From Marixanthomonas spongiae (lineage in GTDB: Bacteria; Bacteroidota; Bacteroidia; Flavobacteriales; Flavobacteriaceae): a stretch of 64,000 nt of DNA. Positions 26,775-35,105 of the stretch are shown one piece after another. A program made the translations under genes and the position numbers. A model generated the notes under the pieces. That model was not told the origin of the DNA and did no database searches. It saw nothing but the letters and a program-made list of their open reading frames with translations. The stretch lies in the NCBI RefSeq assembly GCF_003095375.1, contig NZ_QEHR01000001.1:372001-436000 (forward strand), written 5' to 3'. Numbering within the stretch: position 1 is the first letter of the stretch; each line of letters begins with the position of its first letter.

Positions 26775-26916
26775 GATAGTACTTCATTTCGATTCAAAAC
26801 TTTATTGTGTTACTCCAGAAAGTTTCCTAAGCTCAAGTAATAAGTGCAAAATTGTTTTTTAAAACTTTAAGGTTAGTCCCAAAGAGTTTTTTATCCACAC
26901 GCTATATTAATCTGGC

Positions 26917-27132
26917 ATGAAAAAACACAAACAATTGACTATTCATCAAAGGTATCAAATTGAAGCCTTAATGGAAACTGAAATCAGCAAAAGTGAAATC
27001 GCTAAAATCAAAGGGATAGACCCCAGTATCATTTACAGAGAATTGGCCAGAAACGCAGCAAACCGTGGAAAGACCACTGGCAGTTATATAGCAAGAAACG
27101 CACATAGGCTGGCAACGCCATTCAATCGGTAA
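26917..27132 (+). pseudogene. IS30-family transposase, N-terminal fragment
   Basis: The first 65 or so residues match the helix-turn-helix start of IS30-family transposases: LTIHQRYQIEALMETEISK, then SEIAKIKGIDPSIIYRELARN and GSYIARNAHRLA. The frame ends after 71 residues, while intact members have about 300-390. No remaining DDE domain, second frame or obvious inverted repeat is visible downstream, so this is a truncated relic. It sits between the cupin unit and the T9SS protein gene and marks past transposition here. Confidence 0.8.
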
Positions 27133-27215
27133 AGCTAATAAAAATCTAAAAAGTTGTTTTTTGTTTAGTATCTTAAAAGGGAGAAGTGTGTGGCACTTTT
27201 CCCTTTTATTATTTG

Positions 27216-27250
27216 GGAAAACAAAAGGCCATCCCAAACAGGACAGCCTT
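27216..27250 (-). terminator. terminator of the T9SS protein gene
   Basis: On the minus strand AAGGCTGTCC pairs with GGATGGCCTT over 10 positions with two wobble pairs and a 6-base loop (27225-27250), followed by TTGTTTTCC. It lies 24 bases after the stop of the gene at 27275. Confidence 0.65.
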
Positions 27251-27274
27251 ACTAAATAAAAACTGAGAAGCAAC

Positions 27275-28894
27275 TTAGTTTTTTATCAGCTTTATGCTTT
27301 TTAAAAGACTGTCAGCGGCATTCAATTTCATGATATAGATACCAGGCGCCCATCCCTGCACATCAATGTTCATTTGAGTGGCTCCGCTGTAGGTTTTGGT
27401 AAAAATTTGTTGGCCCAACACATTGTATATGGCAACAGCATCAATCCCTACAGTACTTGTAAGCACTATTTCATTTTGAACAGGATTGGTGTACGACACT
27501 GATGCGTTTGAAAATTCTTCTGTCCCTAAGTCTTCATTAACCACATTTTGCGCATAGATTTTAGTGCCATCGCCTTTATCTTCCACAAATACGGCCACGC
27601 TTTGGTTGTTCACGGGCATAGTATATTGAACCCTGCCTTTGCTTGCTGCAAAAGTTGCAACGGGTTTTGTTTCTTCAGTCCAAGCAAAATCACCGTTTTC
27701 ATCAAGATACACCGAATTTAAGGTTGTTGGGGTAGCGCCATTATCTACTCCTTCTTTCATAATGAACAGCGGACTGTCGTTTTTTAGCTGAAGGCTTCCA
27801 GCATGTACCTTTTCAGAACCAATTGCAAAAACTTCTTTTGCATTATCGGTAAACTGTCTTGCACCGGTATCTTTATCAAATTTTTGAACAAATTCACCAT
27901 GTTGATCTTGCAGGCTATTCGTAAATGTTGAAACGGCCCAGACATATTGTGAGCCAGGTTGAAATGCAACCTCCGTACTCATTTCATAGTCCGTTTGTTC
28001 AACATCAAAATCTACCCCATTAATTCCCCATGGAAGCGTCCCATCTGGATTTATGCGCTGTAAAAATGAATCAAAACGGTTGTTTGCTGCAGAAAAATAC
28101 CCCATATACACCACATCGCCGTCTTGAACGCCAGGATACAGTCTGTTATAAGCAGTTAGCCCGTTTGCAAGCTGGGTGGCATCTGTCCAAACTGGGTTGC
28201 CATCGCTATCATAGCGCTGTGCATATAAATTTGAATTGATCCCGCTCAACAACGAATGGAAAACGGCGATATAATCACCTCCCGAAATTTCAAAAAAGTT
28301 TGCAGGGGCCGTAAATCCAGATTCTAATTCTATTGGCATGGTAGTTGGCCAAACCGCGGTACCGTTATTGTCATATTTTTGCATCACCGCCCCGTTTGAA
28401 TCTAACCAGCTTATCAATACTTCACCCGTAGAAAGTGGTAAAAGGGTTACCACAAAACCGTTGCCTATATTAACACCATTGGTATCCCATAAATGATTTC
28501 CGTCGCTGTCCAGTTTAAAAACGTAAGCAGGGTTGTCACTTTCGGTTCCAGTTACACCAATATACAAATTATCGTCAGCGTCAACTTCCATATCGAAGGT
28601 GACGGTAAAACCACCCATAGGTATTTGATCGCTCACCAACATACCATCAGGCCCCAGCATTTGGTTGCCATCGACATCGAGTACTTGCATGCGCAGTTCT
28701 ATGTTCACTGGAGCGCCAACGTCTTTCCAGAAAACCACATAGGTCATTCCGTCGGATGTTCCTTTTGCTTGCATGGCCAATGCCTCAGAGTCTGCGACCA
28801 AGGTGTTCACATGGGTATCGGTGGTCCATTGTGCCTGCGCTACAAACACTGTTAAAAAGATAATACTTGTAATAATTGTTTTCATTCGTTTCAT
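27275..28894 (-). CDS. secreted protein with type IX secretion sorting domain
   Basis: A 539-residue secreted or surface protein. I start it at the ATG at 28894 (MKRMKTIITS), which leaves a good Sec signal peptide ending FVAQAQ; a longer frame from 28924 adds only residues that overlap the small upstream frame. The body (about 20-460) has repeated beta-propeller-like units with YVFKLDSDGNHLW, QKYDNNGTAVW and QRYDSDGNPVW, typical of delta-60/WD-like repeats. The last 75 residues are a type A sorting domain (SNASVSYTNPVQNEIVL, IYNVLGQQI, PGIYIMKL, SIKLIK), which directs export through the type IX system. The ligand is unknown. A terminator follows. Confidence 0.88.
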   Translation of the reverse strand: MKRMKTIITSIIFLTVFVAQAQWTTDTHVNTLVADSEALAMQAKGTSDGMTYVVFWKDVGAPVNIELRMQVLDVDGNQMLGPDGMLVSDQIPMGGFTVTFDMEVDADDNLYIGVTGTESDNPAYVFKLDSDGNHLWDTNGVNIGNGFVVTLLPLSTGEVLISWLDSNGAVMQKYDNNGTAVWPTTMPIELESGFTAPANFFEISGGDYIAVFHSLLSGINSNLYAQRYDSDGNPVWTDATQLANGLTAYNRLYPGVQDGDVVYMGYFSAANNRFDSFLQRINPDGTLPWGINGVDFDVEQTDYEMSTEVAFQPGSQYVWAVSTFTNSLQDQHGEFVQKFDKDTGARQFTDNAKEVFAIGSEKVHAGSLQLKNDSPLFIMKEGVDNGATPTTLNSVYLDENGDFAWTEETKPVATFAASKGRVQYTMPVNNQSVAVFVEDKGDGTKIYAQNVVNEDLGTEEFSNASVSYTNPVQNEIVLTSTVGIDAVAIYNVLGQQIFTKTYSGATQMNIDVQGWAPGIYIMKLNAADSLLKSIKLIKN

Positions 28895-28895
28895 T

Positions 28896-29024
28896 TTAAT
28901 TGGATTTTGGTTTAGAATTTTCATTTTTGTTCAACTCTTCGATAAGCTTTTTTAAAGCATTTTTTTTGTCTTTGCTGTTTTGCAATAGCTCATCGAGATT
29001 GTCTTCTTTGTTTTTCTTTTTCAT
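28896..29024 (-). CDS. small charged protein, 42 residues, upstream of the T9SS protein gene
   Basis: A short frame from ATG 29024 to TAA 28896 encodes 42 residues rich in Lys, Asn, Glu and Leu (MKKKNKEDNLDELLQNSKD start), probably one amphipathic helix. Its stop lies one base before the downstream ATG at 28894, which suggests translational coupling. A TATATTTG -7-like box is found 31 bases upstream (29062-29055). No homologue is recognised, so this is a candidate only; it could also be a leader peptide. Confidence 0.45.
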   Translation of the reverse strand: MKKKNKEDNLDELLQNSKDKKNALKKLIEELNKNENSKPKSN

Positions 29025-29209
29025 CCACTTTTGTTTTGCACTTCAAAACGTTGCCAAATATATTGCACGGCTAACACCTTCTCTAATTTTAAGCCCTGCC
29101 AAAATCACTCATTAACAAAAAACAACCCTGTTTTTATCACTCAATGCGCTTTAATAGCTTGTTTTTAAGCTAATTGATGTTTTACTGAAACTTTAAGGAT
29201 TATCTTTAT

Positions 29210-30829
29210 TTATTTTCCGAAACTAGATAAGTAAGCTGATAGTTCCACATCGGAATGGGTGATATCCAGTTTTTTCCGAAGTCTTGTTCGGGCATTTTCG
29301 ATGGATTTTGAAGACTGTCCCGTAATTTGCGCAATCTCTTTTGACGTAAGGTTTAATTTCAGCAAAGCGCACAACCGTTTGTCTTTTGAAGTTAAATCCG
29401 GGTGCTTCTCAGAAAGGTTTTTATAAAACGATTCGTGCACTTGCTCAAAGCGCATTTCAAACTCTTTCCAAATATTGCTGTTAGTATCACGCTTTAGCCG
29501 CTTGGCGATATAATCGATGGCCTTTTGGGTTTCTTTTTTGGCGGCTTTTCGCTTTACTTCTTTTAAATCTTGCAATATTTCTTCAATGATTTCGGTACGG
29601 TGTATTTCCACCATGGCCTTGCCAATAAGTTCTTTGTTTTTTAACTGAAGATTAGAATCGAGTTCTTTTTGTTTTGCTTCAACCAACTGTTTTTCGAGTT
29701 TCGTATTTCGTAACTTATTTCTGAACCTAACCAATAAAATCCCCAGCAACAATAAAACCGCTAATAGAACAAGAAAGATTATATAATTCCTGAAACGTTG
29801 CTTACTTTCCCTTAAATCGCGTATTTCTTCCTTGTTTTTATACTCCTGCTCTACTTTTATCTTTTCTACATTGGCAGCTTTATCTTCCAGGTTTAAACTA
29901 TCCCGTACGGCGTCATACTTCTGAAAGTATTCGGCAGCGTTCTTGAAATCATCTTTTTTTAAATAGGTCTTATAGAGTGTTTGCAAGGCCGCTTGGTTTT
30001 CGAAACTGAATTGGCTCTCGGACAATGCTTCATTTGCTTTTGTAGCGTACACAATGGTAGAATCCAATTGATTGATTCTCTCGTAATACGTTGAAACCGT
30101 ATTGTAAACCCATCCTTTTGATTGTGGCCTTTCAATAGTGTCCTTTTCTATATAATTTACCGCTAAGTCAAAGTATTTCTGTGCTTTATCTAAACTGTCC
30201 CTTAAAAAGTATGTCCTCCCTAAATTACCATATAAATAGGCCTTTAACTGCATTTCATTAGGAATGGTTTTCAACAAATTTTCAGAACGTTTATAATAGT
30301 AGGTGGCCGAGTCTATATTGGAATTTAAATAACTGGTGCCCAGATTGTTCAGTATTTTCGCCAACAAAACGGAATCACGCTCTTTTTTGGCATAACTAAG
30401 CAGTTTTCTGAAATACGTGCGGGCTTTTGTTGGTTCTTTTATACGGCCATACACAACCGCCAAATTTTGCTCAAGCGCAATCGATGTATCGGCAAGAGGC
30501 TGATTTTGATAATAATCATAAGCTTTCAAATAATGATTCAATGCAATATCTAGGGCATCCTTACTGAAAAAAAGATCACCGGCAGCCTTGTAATAATCAG
30601 CAAGGGTTTTCTCTGAAGCAGAATTGAGCGCATTTCTCTTGGCAATTTCCAAATAATACAAAGCCCGGTCCCAGTCATCGTTTTTTAAATGAGAGGCAAT
30701 AGATAGACTTATCCTCGATTTTTCCTTTTCAGAAGAAGTATTGGCGAGACTATCCATCAACACGGAAACAGGCTCTTGGGCTATTCCTGAAACCGAAAGG
30801 ACACATATAAAAACTATTCGAAGCAGCAT
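29210..30829 (-). CDS. membrane-bound TPR sensor with LuxR-type DNA-binding domain
   Basis: A 539-residue regulator. It has a signal peptide (MLLRIVFICVLSVSGIAQ), about six tetratricopeptide repeats facing the periplasm (about 30-330), and a single membrane helix (YIIFLVLLAVLLLLGILLV, about 352-370). A cytoplasmic coiled coil and a C-terminal LuxR/GerE helix-turn-helix follow (LTSKEIAQITGQSSKSIENARTR region, about 470-535). This layout is common in Flavobacteriia, where the TPR part senses an unknown signal and the tethered LuxR domain controls transcription. No paired kinase is adjacent. The target may be the neighbouring T9SS protein gene but nothing in the sequence proves it. Confidence 0.85.
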   Translation of the reverse strand: MLLRIVFICVLSVSGIAQEPVSVLMDSLANTSSEKEKSRISLSIASHLKNDDWDRALYYLEIAKRNALNSASEKTLADYYKAAGDLFFSKDALDIALNHYLKAYDYYQNQPLADTSIALEQNLAVVYGRIKEPTKARTYFRKLLSYAKKERDSVLLAKILNNLGTSYLNSNIDSATYYYKRSENLLKTIPNEMQLKAYLYGNLGRTYFLRDSLDKAQKYFDLAVNYIEKDTIERPQSKGWVYNTVSTYYERINQLDSTIVYATKANEALSESQFSFENQAALQTLYKTYLKKDDFKNAAEYFQKYDAVRDSLNLEDKAANVEKIKVEQEYKNKEEIRDLRESKQRFRNYIIFLVLLAVLLLLGILLVRFRNKLRNTKLEKQLVEAKQKELDSNLQLKNKELIGKAMVEIHRTEIIEEILQDLKEVKRKAAKKETQKAIDYIAKRLKRDTNSNIWKEFEMRFEQVHESFYKNLSEKHPDLTSKDKRLCALLKLNLTSKEIAQITGQSSKSIENARTRLRKKLDITHSDVELSAYLSSFGK

Positions 30830-30860
30830 AAGTGTTAATTACTCCGAAAGATACAGAAAT

Positions 30861-30958
30861 CTAATAATTTAAAAGTTCCTTTATTTTAACTTTTACCTTT
30901 TCAGTGGAAGGAATCATGGTTTCTTCAAAGGTTGAATTCAATGGGATTATGTTTGCCG
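30861..30958 (-). pseudogene. duplicated 3' end of the 2-oxoacid dehydrogenase E1 gene
   Basis: The minus strand encodes, in one open frame ending at TAG (30861-30863), a tail IIPLNSTFEETMIPSTEK that continues to ELLNY. It matches 21 of 29 residues of the true E1 C-terminus at 31630-31720 (AIPLNSTLEETMIPSTEK to EILEY). The nucleotide match spans about 95 bases and stops at about 30958. The fragment has no start codon and is a relic. A RelBE-like module lies exactly between the two copies. The rest of this 150-base gap shows nothing else. Confidence 0.8.
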
Positions 30959-30982
30959 AAACACAACACTAATGCTAGGTTC

Positions 30983-31249
30983 TTAGGGAAAAACCTTATA
31001 AATATCGTTTCTTTTTAAAAACCTCGCCAATATTACTGTATCGTCTTCAAAGTACAGACCCATCCTGTAAATGCCAATCCTAATTCGATATGCTGAAGGG
31101 TGACCACTCATTTTTTTTAATGAAGGGACTTCTTTAAGAGTCGATGCTTTTTTAATGTTCTGGATAATTTCTAAAACAGCATTTTTTGTTTTTTGGTCTT
31201 TTATCTTCCTAACATCTTTTGTGATAGCCTTTGTATAAACTAAATTCAT
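30983..31249 (-). CDS. type II toxin, RelE/ParE family
   Basis: An 88-residue protein with the RelE/ParE fold pattern: N-terminal helices (KDVRKIKDQKTKNAVLEIIQNI), then LKKMSGHPSAYRIRIGIYRMGLYFEDDTVILARFLKRNDIYKVFP, in which the conserved RIRxGxYR core and the basic C-terminal strand are kept. Such toxins are usually ribosome-dependent mRNA nucleases or gyrase inhibitors; which one applies cannot be read from the sequence. It follows the antitoxin gene after 76 bases. Confidence 0.88.
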   Translation of the reverse strand: MNLVYTKAITKDVRKIKDQKTKNAVLEIIQNIKKASTLKEVPSLKKMSGHPSAYRIRIGIYRMGLYFEDDTVILARFLKRNDIYKVFP

Positions 31250-31325
31250 TTTTGTAAAAAAAGTGTTGGATTATTAATCCTATTTCAATTTTTTGAAAAT
31301 CAAAATATAAGCTAAATCCGAAGTA

Positions 31326-31577
31326 TTATTCTTCCAAAGCTTTCATAAACTCTTCTTCTGAAACAGTATCTGCTTTATCCACTTGTTGCATAAGTAACAA
31401 TAGTCCCAAATCTTCCTGCTCTTCTTTTGAAAGCTTATCAAATTGCTTTTGCTCGGCAGCTTTCACAAATAAGCGAACAGCTTCTTCCATAAGCGCTTTT
31501 ACACTCATGTCTTCAAAAGCAGAAATAACTTTCAATTTTGTAAGGGTAATCTCGTCTATGTCAATGTTCTTTCTCAT
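31326..31577 (-). CDS. antitoxin partner of the RelE/ParE-like toxin
   Basis: An 83-residue acidic protein (start ATG 31577, MRKNIDIDEITLTKLK) with a ribbon-helix-helix-like N-terminus (DIDEITLTKLKVISAFEDMS, then VKALMEEAVRLFVKAA). An acidic C-terminal tail (LEEFMKALEE-like, VSEEEFMKALEE) is suited to wrap the toxin. An upstream ATG at 31586 is so close to the promoter that I prefer the second. Antitoxin first, toxin second is the usual order. The dimer probably represses the promoter at 31595-31626. Confidence 0.8.
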   Translation of the reverse strand: MRKNIDIDEITLTKLKVISAFEDMSVKALMEEAVRLFVKAAEQKQFDKLSKEEQEDLGLLLLMQQVDKADTVSEEEFMKALEE

Positions 31578-31594
31578 TTTAAACATACTTTATT

Positions 31595-31626
31595 CAAATA
31601 TACATTATATATATGGCACATACCAA
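31595..31626 (-). promoter_or_regulatory. promoter of the RelBE-like module
   Basis: TATATTTG (31602-31595) is preceded on the minus strand by TTG (31626-31624) with a 21-base gap, matching the flavobacterial TTG-N17-23-TAnnTTTG pattern. It lies between the E1 stop and the antitoxin start. Confidence 0.55.
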
Positions 31627-31629
31627 GCG

Positions 31630-33777
31630 TCAGTACTCCAAAATTTCCAAAACTTTTTGTTTTATCTTTTCAGTAGAAGGAATCATGGTTTCTTCTAACG
31701 TTGAATTTAATGGAATTGCGGGCATATTTTCACTACCAATTATCATAACAGGTGCGTCCAACTGCTGGAAACATGCTTCTTGAATTTTTCCCTGTAAGGC
31801 TCGAGCAAACGTGTTTTCCGAAGGTTCTTCTGTCACGACCAAACATTTTCCGCATTTCTTGACCGATTTAAACACTGTTTCATAATCTAAAGGATGCAAG
31901 GTTCTTAAATCCACAATCTCGATTCTATCTTGCATTTGTAGTTCCATAGCCGCGTTCATGGCCCAGTGTACGCCCATTCCGTAAGTAATGATGGAAAGCG
32001 TTTCTACATCCTCTTGCTTCCAAATTTCTTGAAGTAACCACGCTTTTCCAAACGGAAGCACATAATCTTCGGCAGGTTCTAAAGAAGTAGCGCCCTTGGT
32101 GCCTTTTACCTTGCTCCAGTACAGCCCTTTGTGTTCAAAGATAACCACCGGGTTGGGGTCGTAATATGCCGCTTTCATCAAGCCTTTTAAATCGGCGCCG
32201 TTACTTGGGTAGGCAATTTTGAGTCCACGAATATTTGTCACCACACTTTCTACCGAAGACGAGTGATACGGACCACCGCTACCATACGCTCCAATGGGCA
32301 CACGAAGGATCATCGATACCGGCCATTTTCCGTTTGACAGGTAATTACTTCTGCTTACCTCGGTAAAGAGTTGATTCAGTCCCGGCCAAATATAATCGGC
32401 AAACTGAACCTCAACAATGGGTTTTAAACCAACAGCACTCATCCCAACTGTTGAACCCACAATGAACGCTTCTTGAATTGGTGTATTAAATACACGGTTA
32501 TCGCCAAATTTTTGCGCCAACGTAGCTGCTTCTCTAAAGACACCGCCTAAACGACCTCCTACATCTTGCCCATATAACAAACATTCTTTGTGTTTACCCA
32601 TCAACTCTTCAATGGCAAATAAAGCACAATCTACCATCACTACTTTTTCACCACCTTCAGGGGATCGTTCTCCTTTTTCTTCGGTAATTTCGGTCGGGGC
32701 AAAATCGTGGGTGAATAAATCTTCAGGTTTAGGGTCTTCAGCTTTCAACGCTTTTTCATAATCTTTTTGAACCGATTTCTGAATGTCAGCTTCTATTTTT
32801 GAAAGTTCTTTTTCAGAAAAACCATTGTCTAATAATAGCTTTTTAAGTTTCGGATACGGATCTCGAGATCTAGCTTCTTCCAAATCATCTCTGTAAAACT
32901 CCATCCGAACACCCGATGTATGGTGATTTAATAACGGAACTTTGGCGTGTACCAAAAACGGGCGACGTTCAGTTCTAATTTTTGAAATCACATCTTGAAG
33001 GGTGTTATAACTTTCTTCAAAATCGGTTCCGTCTATTGAAACTGCTTCCAGTCCATTGAACCCTCTTGCATATTCACAAGCATTTTGAGCACGGGTTTCG
33101 GCTTCGTTTGCTGAAATATCCCAACCATTATCTTGTACTAGATATAAAATTGGCAACTGCTTTAAAGCTGCCATTTGAAAGGCTTCGGCGACTTCGCCTT
33201 CAGTCACAGAGGCATCACCTAAGGAACAAACTACGATTGGGGCATTCCCGCGCAGGCGGGAATCTTTTGAATGAACCTCTTGGTCATACCATCCATTAAC
33301 AGCATTTTGTTTACTTTTTTCTCGATCATTACTCTCTTTTCCATTTTCGAAAAAATTACCGCTTTCGCGGTAATGAAACCCCATCGCTACCCCCGTTGCC
33401 GGAATAGCCTGCATACCGGTTGCACTACTTTGATGCGGGATTTTTGGTTTATCATCATCACGTAAACTTGGGTGTGAATAATAGGTGCGACCTCCTGAAA
33501 AAGGATCGTCTTTCTTTGCCAATACTTGTAGCATTAACTCGTACGGCTTCATTCCTATTGACAATAAAATAGAATCATCGCGATAATAAGGGAAGGCGTA
33601 ATCCTGAGGCTTTAACTGCATCCCAATAGCAATCTGAATTACCTCATGCCCTCTCGATGTTGCGTGCACATATTTTGAAACTGTTTTAAAATTCTCTTCG
33701 TACAGCTCGGTCAAAGACTTGGCAGTGACCAAGTTTTTGAAGGCTTTTTTTAATATATCTTTTGAAATCTTCTTCAT
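31630..33777 (-). CDS. 2-oxoacid dehydrogenase E1 component (alpha and beta fused)
   Basis: This thiamine-diphosphate enzyme decarboxylates a 2-oxoacid, most likely branched-chain, and passes the acyl group to E2. The 715-residue protein (start ATG 33777, two bases after the E2 stop) joins an alpha part (1-370) and a beta part (about 385-715). ThDP-binding motif: GDASVTEGEV with LVQDNGWDIS. The beta part has LLYGQDVGGRLGG and FNTPIQEAFIVG. Residues 136-178 are an extra 43-residue stretch between FHY and APIVVCSLG, encoded by a 131-base segment bounded by two palindromes (33244-33374). The C-terminus is duplicated as a relic at 30861. Substrate specificity is inferred from family. Confidence 0.92.
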   Translation of the reverse strand: MKKISKDILKKAFKNLVTAKSLTELYEENFKTVSKYVHATSRGHEVIQIAIGMQLKPQDYAFPYYRDDSILLSIGMKPYELMLQVLAKKDDPFSGGRTYYSHPSLRDDDKPKIPHQSSATGMQAIPATGVAMGFHYRESGNFFENGKESNDREKSKQNAVNGWYDQEVHSKDSRLRGNAPIVVCSLGDASVTEGEVAEAFQMAALKQLPILYLVQDNGWDISANEAETRAQNACEYARGFNGLEAVSIDGTDFEESYNTLQDVISKIRTERRPFLVHAKVPLLNHHTSGVRMEFYRDDLEEARSRDPYPKLKKLLLDNGFSEKELSKIEADIQKSVQKDYEKALKAEDPKPEDLFTHDFAPTEITEEKGERSPEGGEKVVMVDCALFAIEELMGKHKECLLYGQDVGGRLGGVFREAATLAQKFGDNRVFNTPIQEAFIVGSTVGMSAVGLKPIVEVQFADYIWPGLNQLFTEVSRSNYLSNGKWPVSMILRVPIGAYGSGGPYHSSSVESVVTNIRGLKIAYPSNGADLKGLMKAAYYDPNPVVIFEHKGLYWSKVKGTKGATSLEPAEDYVLPFGKAWLLQEIWKQEDVETLSIITYGMGVHWAMNAAMELQMQDRIEIVDLRTLHPLDYETVFKSVKKCGKCLVVTEEPSENTFARALQGKIQEACFQQLDAPVMIIGSENMPAIPLNSTLEETMIPSTEKIKQKVLEILEY
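33244..33374. repeat. palindrome-bounded insertion inside the E1 gene
   Basis: Two 20-base palindromes lie in the coding region: ATTCCCGC-GCAG-GCGGGAAT (33244-33263) and ATTACCGC-TTTC-GCGGTAAT (33355-33374). They enclose 91 bases, and the whole 131-base stretch is translated into residues 136-178 of E1 (peptides DSRLRGN and RESGN come from the palindromes). The first belongs to the family seen at gene junctions between 35.7 and 46.4 kb, including the following CTTTTG. The second is a variant. Confidence 0.85.
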
Positions 33778-33778
33778 C

Positions 33779-35104
33779 TTAAAATTTTCTTTTAGTATCA
33801 AACTGCTCCATATTATCGGCTACTCTTTTTAAAAAAGAGCCTGCCAGATAGCCATCTACAATGCGGTGGTCAAAGGACAATGATAAATACATCATATGTC
33901 GAACTTCGATACTGTCACCGTCTTCGCGTTCCATGACTTCGGCACGTTTTTTTATAATTCCAGTTGCTAATATGGCGGCTTCGGGCTGATTGATAATTGG
34001 GGTTCCCATTAAACTTCCAAAAGTTCCCACATTACTAATTGTAAACGTGCTTCCTTTGGTGTCATCGCCTTTCAATTTGTTATCTCTGGCTTTCCCCACT
34101 AACTCATTTGTGTTTTCTGCAAGGGCTTTTAAATCTTTTTTATCGGCATTTTTTACCACGGGAACGATTAAATTTCCTGAAGGCAAAGCTGTAGCCATAC
34201 CAATATTTATTTCTTCTTTTACAATGATGTTTTCCCCATCCAAACTGGAGTTGATCATCGGGAAGTCCTGAATGGCCCTGGCCACTGCCTCGACAAAAAG
34301 CGGTGTAAACGTGAGTTTTTCATTATATTTTTCTTTGAAAGCTACCTTGTTCGCATTGCGCCATTGTACCATCTCGGTCAAATCTGCTTCAACATAAGCG
34401 GTAACGTGCGGTGCCGTACTGGCGCTAAACACCATATGGTCGGCTATCATTTGCCGCATACGATCCATTTTCACGATTTTTCCCGTGCCTTTGTCAAATG
34501 TAAGATCAGGAACTTGAAAGCCAGAAACTTCAGGGACAGGTTGCGCAAACTTAAAAGGACGCCCTTCTTCAATATACGTAATCACATCACTTTTACGAAG
34601 CCGACCTTCCTTTCCGGTTCCCGGAATTCGTGACAACTCTTCATAGCTTATATGGTGCGCTTTGGCCATACTTTCAACCAAAGGACTTATGAATATGTTT
34701 TTGTTAACAGTAAATGACGAAGCCTGTTTTGGCTTTTTTTTAATAGTGTTTTTTGGAGCTGAAGGGTGAACTATATTTTCTTCATTTTTAGATGGTTTCT
34801 GCTTTGTCCCCCTCTGCCCTTTGGGCATCTCCCCCGAGGGTGGAGAAGATTTGTTTTTTTTATTTGATAATTCTAAAATAGCAATTACATCGCCTATCGG
34901 AACTACTTCTTGTGCGCTTTTTACATGCTCGAGCATCCTACCGGAAGCGGGTGCTGGAACTTCATTATCTACTTTATCGGTTGCTACTTCGCAAAGGATA
35001 TCGCCTTCATCAAACGAATCGCCTTCGTTTACCAGCCAATTGATGATGGTTCCTTCGGTTATGCTCTCACCCATTTTGGGCATCTTAAATTCAGTTTCCT
35101 TCAT
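33779..35104 (-). CDS. 2-oxoacid dehydrogenase E2, dihydrolipoyl acyltransferase
   Basis: E2 forms the core of the dehydrogenase complex, moving the acyl group from E1 to CoA on its lipoyl arm. The 441-residue protein has one lipoyl domain (residues 1-80, lipoyl lysine in the ATDKVDNE motif), a flexible linker, and the E1/E3-binding domain (FISPLVESMAKAH, IPGTGKEGR). The C-terminal acyltransferase domain has the catalytic HRIVDG (SFDHRIVDGYLAG) near residue 415. The linker contains SSPPSGEMPKGQRG, which is encoded by a copy of a dispersed GC-rich repeat (34808-34847). It sits directly upstream of E1; E3 is not in the window. Confidence 0.93.
   Translation of the reverse strand: MKETEFKMPKMGESITEGTIINWLVNEGDSFDEGDILCEVATDKVDNEVPAPASGRMLEHVKSAQEVVPIGDVIAILELSNKKNKSSPPSGEMPKGQRGTKQKPSKNEENIVHPSAPKNTIKKKPKQASSFTVNKNIFISPLVESMAKAHHISYEELSRIPGTGKEGRLRKSDVITYIEEGRPFKFAQPVPEVSGFQVPDLTFDKGTGKIVKMDRMRQMIADHMVFSASTAPHVTAYVEADLTEMVQWRNANKVAFKEKYNEKLTFTPLFVEAVARAIQDFPMINSSLDGENIIVKEEINIGMATALPSGNLIVPVVKNADKKDLKALAENTNELVGKARDNKLKGDDTKGSTFTISNVGTFGSLMGTPIINQPEAAILATGIIKKRAEVMEREDGDSIEVRHMMYLSLSFDHRIVDGYLAGSFLKRVADNMEQFDTKRKF
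34808..34847. repeat. dispersed repeat translated within the E2 linker
   Basis: CCCCCTCTGCCCTTTGGGCA followed by TCTCCCCCGAGGGTGGAGA is a known-looking flavobacterial repeat with nested hairpins (GCCC/GGGC at 34816-34819 and 34823-34826). It resembles the repeat at 42304-42371. It is read in frame as part of the linker between the lipoyl and E3-binding domains, where extra residues are tolerated. Confidence 0.65.
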
Positions 35105-35105
35105 T

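Noticed and set aside
26917-27250. Complete IS30 element
   Set aside because: Only the first 70 or so residues of the transposase remain; no inverted repeats or catalytic domain were found.
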